Shown here: positions 60,779-64,000 of the stretch, one piece after another
Layout: every line of letters starts with the position of its first letter
Position numbering within the stretch: the stretch's first letter is position 1
NCBI GenBank assembly: GCA_000828075.3
Contig: JXCB02000027.1
Coordinates: forward strand, 769,691-833,690
Origin: Tolypothrix campylonemoides VB511288
Lineage (GTDB): Bacteria; Cyanobacteriota; Cyanobacteriia; Cyanobacteriales; Nostocaceae
DNA length: 64,000 bases
Direction: 5' to 3'
Notes under the pieces: generated by a model
The model's input: only the letters and a program-made list of their open reading frames with translations
What the model was told of the DNA's origin: nothing
Database searches by the model: none
Position numbers and translations under genes: made by a program

Positions 60779-60946
60779 TTACTCAGCACCGAGGTCTTTT
60801 TCCAAATCATCTTGTACAACCCTCAACGACTGTTGCAATTCTAGGAGAGCAAGATGAAGTAAAATTAGTTTAGCGCGAGTTTCGCTGTGTGCCCTTTGTT
60901 CTGGCGTCATTCTCTTTCGCAATTCGCTAAAAGGCTTTGTCTTCAT
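60779..60946 (-). CDS. 55-residue XRE/antitoxin-like small protein
   Basis: This short gene reads MKTKPFSELRKRMTPEQRAH, then SETRAKLILLHLALLELQQS and LRVVQDDLEKDLGAE. The MTPEQRA-SE-RA-L-L-LALLELQQ-L pattern is like the N-terminal helices of HigA/XRE-type antitoxins, but the DNA-binding helices that should follow are absent. Its ATG starts 1 base after the upstream TGA, so it is translationally coupled to the small-subunit-like gene. It may be a truncated antitoxin or a genuine small partner. Confidence 0.6.
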   Translation of the reverse strand: MKTKPFSELRKRMTPEQRAHSETRAKLILLHLALLELQQSLRVVQDDLEKDLGAE

Positions 60947-60947
60947 A

Positions 60948-61592
60948 TCAATCCTTACACTTCACACTTTTAATACTCCCGTCTTCCCTGAGAGACACAA
61001 TTTTCACTTGAACCGTCTGTCCTTCCTTGAGAGAACTAGCTTTCTTAGGTTCTTTCTCAGTTAGCTTAATAGTTCCCAAAATCTCATAAGTCACCTTGTT
61101 ACCATTGATTTTGGTGACTTTTGCTTCTAGAATTTGGTCAATCTGAAAGTCCTGTGATCGCACTACTTTGGCAATTTCTACTTGACGTGCTGATTCTACA
61201 GGGGATGGGATAGGAATTGTAGTTTCTCCAATGGGTACACCAGCATCTTTGTAGTAACGCATCAGGCGAGATACCCAGCCTAAAATTTGCAGTATTGTGT
61301 AAGCATCCCCAACACCTTTGAGATAATCACTACAAGCCTTATCGATACTGCGATAATAATCTGTAGTTCTGCCACTGTGTCCAATTTGTCTGCCATTATT
61401 TACCAGGGTTTTCAGGTACTTGAAAAACCTGGAAGTGCTATCTGGTTGGTTAACAATAGTACGCAGATAGGCGATCGCTTTCCCTAATTCATTCACATCT
61501 GTATCTTCTTTGACTAGGGTTTGAGCGATCGCATGAGTTATATCCCACTCTGCATCTGTTAAGGATTCGGAGGACAATTCAACCATAGTCAT
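60948..61592 (-). CDS. Type III CRISPR small-subunit-like protein with OB/S1-like C-terminus
   Basis: A 214-residue protein. Residues 1-130 are all helical (SRFFKYLKTLVNNGRQIGHS, then YRSIDKACSDYLKGVGDAYT and ILQILGWVSRLMRYY), as expected of a Cas11/Csm2-type subunit, though no close motif proves it. Residues 150-214 (ILEAKVTKINGNKVTYEILG, then LKEGQTVQVKIVSLREDGSI) read as a five-stranded OB or S1-like nucleic-acid-binding domain, which is not part of ordinary Csm2. It begins 2 bp after the RAMP gene stop. The family name is unknown to me. Confidence 0.65.
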   Translation of the reverse strand: MTMVELSSESLTDAEWDITHAIAQTLVKEDTDVNELGKAIAYLRTIVNQPDSTSRFFKYLKTLVNNGRQIGHSGRTTDYYRSIDKACSDYLKGVGDAYTILQILGWVSRLMRYYKDAGVPIGETTIPIPSPVESARQVEIAKVVRSQDFQIDQILEAKVTKINGNKVTYEILGTIKLTEKEPKKASSLKEGQTVQVKIVSLREDGSIKSVKCKD

Positions 61593-61594
61593 AA

Positions 61595-62629
61595 TTAGTA
61601 CATTCCAGATGGGGGTTCGCGATCGGTTGGATAGCGCAGTACGGCTGTCAGTTCCTCTAGTTGGGGTTTCTGAATCAGGCGCGAGTGGGCTGCTTGAATA
61701 TTTTTTTGTATAAATTGTTGTAACTTTTCTCCTGTAACTTCGTTAGATTCATTGAGATTATAAGCTGAGTAGCGCTGTTGCAGGTTTTGTACTTGTAATA
61801 TTTTTTCCACAGTCACTGTCATCGTTCCCATACCAATAGGTTTACCACCACCCACCTTTAAAGCGATGGGATGCTTGGAGTCTTGTCCTAAGACAATTAA
61901 TAAAGTTCCTAACTCTTCTGGTAGCAAATTCTTGAAATGCAGCACCGTTGTGAAAGTATACTCTCTTGCGGCTTGTTGTACGGGAATGCCAGCATTTTGC
62001 CCTTTATCAATCGCCCTAACTGTGTGGTAGTAAAATTTACGACCTGCTACTTTACCGCGAAGAAAGTATGCGCTGTCTGGTTCTGGACGAGGACGATACA
62101 AGGAAGGCATAAATCCAGTGGCGAACCCCATAGTTTCACATTTAGCATCGTTGAAATCCAGCAACCCTTGCCAATCTAACGCACCAAATACCCGACTGGC
62201 TGGACAAAGTTGTTCTTTGTTGCGACAAGGTAGCCGTTCAGTAGGTATCTGACTTTTATACTTAGAAGTAATGACTGCCAAAGTGCTGTTGGTAATTGCT
62301 TCATATACAGACCGGATACAGCCTTTGAGAGAACTGCCTTGGATTGAGAGTTTTTGGTCAACACCTTGTACCATTGTTTTAATCAGGGGAATGCGACTGC
62401 CAATGTCGCTGCCCATGACAACTACCCCAGTGGAAACGTGGAGAGATGTCTGCACTTTTACGGTAAGATATAGAGTACCGTGTAGGCGATCGCTCAAATA
62501 TTTGTCATGTCCAACGGGACGCTGTAAGTTGGGGCGTTCTTTGGGAAAGGAGACGAATTCATAAGGTTTTGGTGCACGTTCAGGCGATGAATCCACACGG
62601 TTAGGTCGTTGAGGGCGATTTCCAGTCAT
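61595..62629 (-). CDS. Type III RAMP protein (Cas7/Csm3-like)
   Basis: A 344-residue RAMP-fold protein. Core signs are LYLTVKVQTSLHVSTGVVVM, the substrate-binding loop IQGSSLKGCIRSVYEAI, a Cys cluster that may bind zinc (LPCRNKEQLCPASRVFG), and the late Gly-rich loop LKVGGGKPIGMGTMTV. Cas7 proteins form the crRNA-coating backbone, and an Asp in the thumb cleaves target RNA. The N-terminal 45 residues are Pro/Arg-rich and look disordered. Start and stop overlap neighbours by 4 bp (ATGA) upstream and a 2-bp gap downstream. Confidence 0.87.
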   Translation of the reverse strand: MTGNRPQRPNRVDSSPERAPKPYEFVSFPKERPNLQRPVGHDKYLSDRLHGTLYLTVKVQTSLHVSTGVVVMGSDIGSRIPLIKTMVQGVDQKLSIQGSSLKGCIRSVYEAITNSTLAVITSKYKSQIPTERLPCRNKEQLCPASRVFGALDWQGLLDFNDAKCETMGFATGFMPSLYRPRPEPDSAYFLRGKVAGRKFYYHTVRAIDKGQNAGIPVQQAAREYTFTTVLHFKNLLPEELGTLLIVLGQDSKHPIALKVGGGKPIGMGTMTVTVEKILQVQNLQQRYSAYNLNESNEVTGEKLQQFIQKNIQAAHSRLIQKPQLEELTAVLRYPTDREPPSGMY

Positions 62630-63192
62630 ATTTGCGCTAACTCCACAGTTAAAGCCACAAATTGCACAGTCGAGCTTTCATTATCAATAAAATAACGTTG
62701 AGCTAATTTGGGCTTATTGTTTTTTTCTTCTTTAATTTCTTCTTCTTTAAATCGAATATCTAAGCTGTCGGGGAAAATGAGCGTTTTGGGAAAACGAGTT
62801 GTATCTGGACGATACCCATAAGCGGGATATGCATAAGATGGGAAAATTTGGGGATTATTAGGCTCTATTCTCCAAGCTTCTTTTTCATCTCCTGCTTTTT
62901 TAATTGTTTTTTTAACCGGGAGAAAATCATCATGTTTGTTAGCAATTGTGAGCAGCAGCACTTCATAAGTATTTTGGCGCTTGTGCTTCCACCGCAGTTC
63001 GCACTCATGATTGAACATTTGTCCCTCAATCATAGGAAAGTCAGTATTTGTGGGTGGTTGTTCTCTAATTCCACTAACTTTGTAAGTCCAACGCAAGAAA
63101 TAATAGCTAGGTTCACTTGTGAATTTTGGAATTAATTCTAGTAGTTGAGATACTGATAAAAGTTCTTTTTTATAACCTACAAAAGGTTTCAT
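62626..63192 (-). CDS. CRISPR-associated protein, Csx19-like candidate
   Basis: A 188-residue protein from the ATG at 63192 (MKPFVGYKKELLSVSQLLEL), which overlaps the upstream RAMP stop as ATGA. Visible are YYFLRWTYKVSGIREQP, a strand FNHECELRWKHKRQNTYEVL and LAQRYFIDNESSTVQFVALT. The phrase -F--E-ELRW- recalls the Csx19 (TIGR03984) family of type III-D systems, but I place this at low confidence. It is wedged between two RAMP genes, so it is part of the effector set. Confidence 0.5.
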   Translation of the reverse strand: MKPFVGYKKELLSVSQLLELIPKFTSEPSYYFLRWTYKVSGIREQPPTNTDFPMIEGQMFNHECELRWKHKRQNTYEVLLLTIANKHDDFLPVKKTIKKAGDEKEAWRIEPNNPQIFPSYAYPAYGYRPDTTRFPKTLIFPDSLDIRFKEEEIKEEKNNKPKLAQRYFIDNESSTVQFVALTVELAQI

Positions 63193-64000
63193 TTTGCCCC
63201 CATCAGTAAACGACTCCAAGACTTAACAGATCGCTCAAACAAATCATGAACTGTACCTGAGCGCCAGGTAAGTTGCACTCCAAAACCCAAATCCATTTCT
63301 TGGGCTGCTGCTGGAGTATCTTGATGATCTTGTGTAGGAAAATTATATAATTGTGCTTCTTGAGGTTCTAAAAATTCTCCAGCACCTAAGAGGAAAGTCT
63401 TAGACCATTTTTTTTCACTACTAATAGCGCAAATTTGTTGTTTATCTTCCGATAAAATACAGCCAGGATATTGCACAACAGCTTGATTCAATTTCACCTC
63501 CACCGTACCCAAACCACGAGATTTTGCAAAACCCAAGCCAAACCAACTATCATCTAAATCTCGCAATACCAAACCAATTAAACCTAACTGTGCAAGGGTA
63601 AAATTTTTCAAATGAATTTTGGTACGGAATTCGCCAGCAGTACAAACTTGATAATTGAATGGTCCTACTGCGACAGAACCAAATACTCGGTCAATGGCTA
63701 CCCCATTGCGTTCTTCAATTTTCAGTGGTTGAGATTTATTAGGATAAGCATCTTCAATTCTCACTCGGCTAGCAATGGAAGTATTGCCAAACATTTGGTC
63801 TGTAAAGCAGGAAAGTTTGTAAATATCGCTAGCTGATTTGTTTTGCAGATAATCGTATTTATCATTTAATGGGTCATTAGCCCAAAGCGTATCTAAATGA
63901 TTTGCATCGCGTTTGTCTCTACCTACCGTTCTGACAATTCGTTCTGCATGAGCGCGAATTGCTCCTTTTAAACTGCTTCCCGGTAAATATATAGAACGTC
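63189..64000 (-). CDS. Type III RAMP protein (Cas7-like), start outside window
   Basis: The frame is open to the right edge of the window. The visible C-terminal 270 residues include RSIYLPGSSLKGAIRAHAER near the edge (the RAMP loop), RVFGSVAVGPFNYQVCTAGE, and a glycine-rich FGLGFAKSRGLGTVEVKL loop, all typical of Cas7 subunits of type III complexes. The last 60 residues (LGFGVQLTWRSGTVHDLFER onward) form a tail. The genes after it are coupled by ATGA overlaps. cas10 and other subunits are expected to the right. Confidence 0.85.
   Translation of the reverse strand, partial: RSIYLPGSSLKGAIRAHAERIVRTVGRDKRDANHLDTLWANDPLNDKYDYLQNKSASDIYKLSCFTDQMFGNTSIASRVRIEDAYPNKSQPLKIEERNGVAIDRVFGSVAVGPFNYQVCTAGEFRTKIHLKNFTLAQLGLIGLVLRDLDDSWFGLGFAKSRGLGTVEVKLNQAVVQYPGCILSEDKQQICAISSEKKWSKTFLLGAGEFLEPQEAQLYNFPTQDHQDTPAAAQEMDLGFGVQLTWRSGTVHDLFERSVKSWSRLLMGAK

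Noticed and set aside
55376-64000. Search for cas10, csm6 or a reverse transcriptase in the CRISPR locus
   Set aside because: None is present within the window; the operon is cut by the right edge, so absence cannot be claimed for the locus.

Overview
The window reads as chromosome of a filamentous, probably heterocyst-forming cyanobacterium (Nostocales). The evidence is the frequent HIP1 octamer GCGATCGC, a ycf34 gene, DevA/DevB/DevC-type exporter sequences, bilin-type GAF domains, heptanucleotide tandem repeats between genes, and small TA-flanked miniature elements. I found no rRNA or tRNA gene and no complete insertion sequence.

Layout. 1-7.7 kb: the 3' part of a PAS hybrid histidine kinase, then a 1909-residue TamB-type envelope protein on the minus strand. 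9-21 kb: a nucleobase and nitrogen-salvage neighbourhood. It holds a ureidoglycolate-lyase-like gene, a DoxX membrane protein, a four-gene BMP/Nup-type nucleoside ABC importer, and on the minus strand urc1 (GTP-cyclohydrolase-II-like), urc4 (DUF1688) and upp (uracil phosphoribosyltransferase), the core of the URC uracil-degradation route. A lone receiver protein and a DUF2294 protein lie between. 21-42 kb: mostly housekeeping genes (TPR protein, FAD oxidase, rtcA, glycosyltransferase, ruvC, YvcK/CofD-like, tsaE, dihydroorotase, lepB, CCA transferase, ycf34, tsaB, a CHASE-PAS-GAF-GGDEF protein, argD, a K+ channel, a sugar epimerase and an MMADHC-like protein).

42-51 kb is an eroded accessory stretch. 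It has an acylglucosamine epimerase pseudogene, a Uma2 nuclease-like gene, an overlapping two-gene unit of unknown function, and the ruins of a devBCA exporter: devA intact, devC reduced to its C-terminus, devB truncated with a stop codon. Unrelated genes interrupt the exporter, and a TetR regulator flanks it with two matching operator-like palindromes. 51.8-54.7 kb encodes a membrane protein with three 172-residue tandem bilin-type GAF units and a degenerate chemoreceptor tail.

54.9-64 kb is a type III CRISPR-Cas locus. Decayed repeats of an older array precede cas6 (with a C-terminal helix-turn-helix-like extension), cas1 and cas2 on the plus strand. A 26-repeat array follows. On the minus strand a tightly coupled effector operon enters from the right edge: RAMP, Csx19-like candidate, RAMP, a small-subunit-like protein with an OB/S1-like tail, a 55-residue XRE-like protein, and a stand-alone CARF protein. 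No cas10 lies inside the window; it would be expected beyond the right edge.

All family assignments come from reading motifs by eye. No database search or structure prediction was run.
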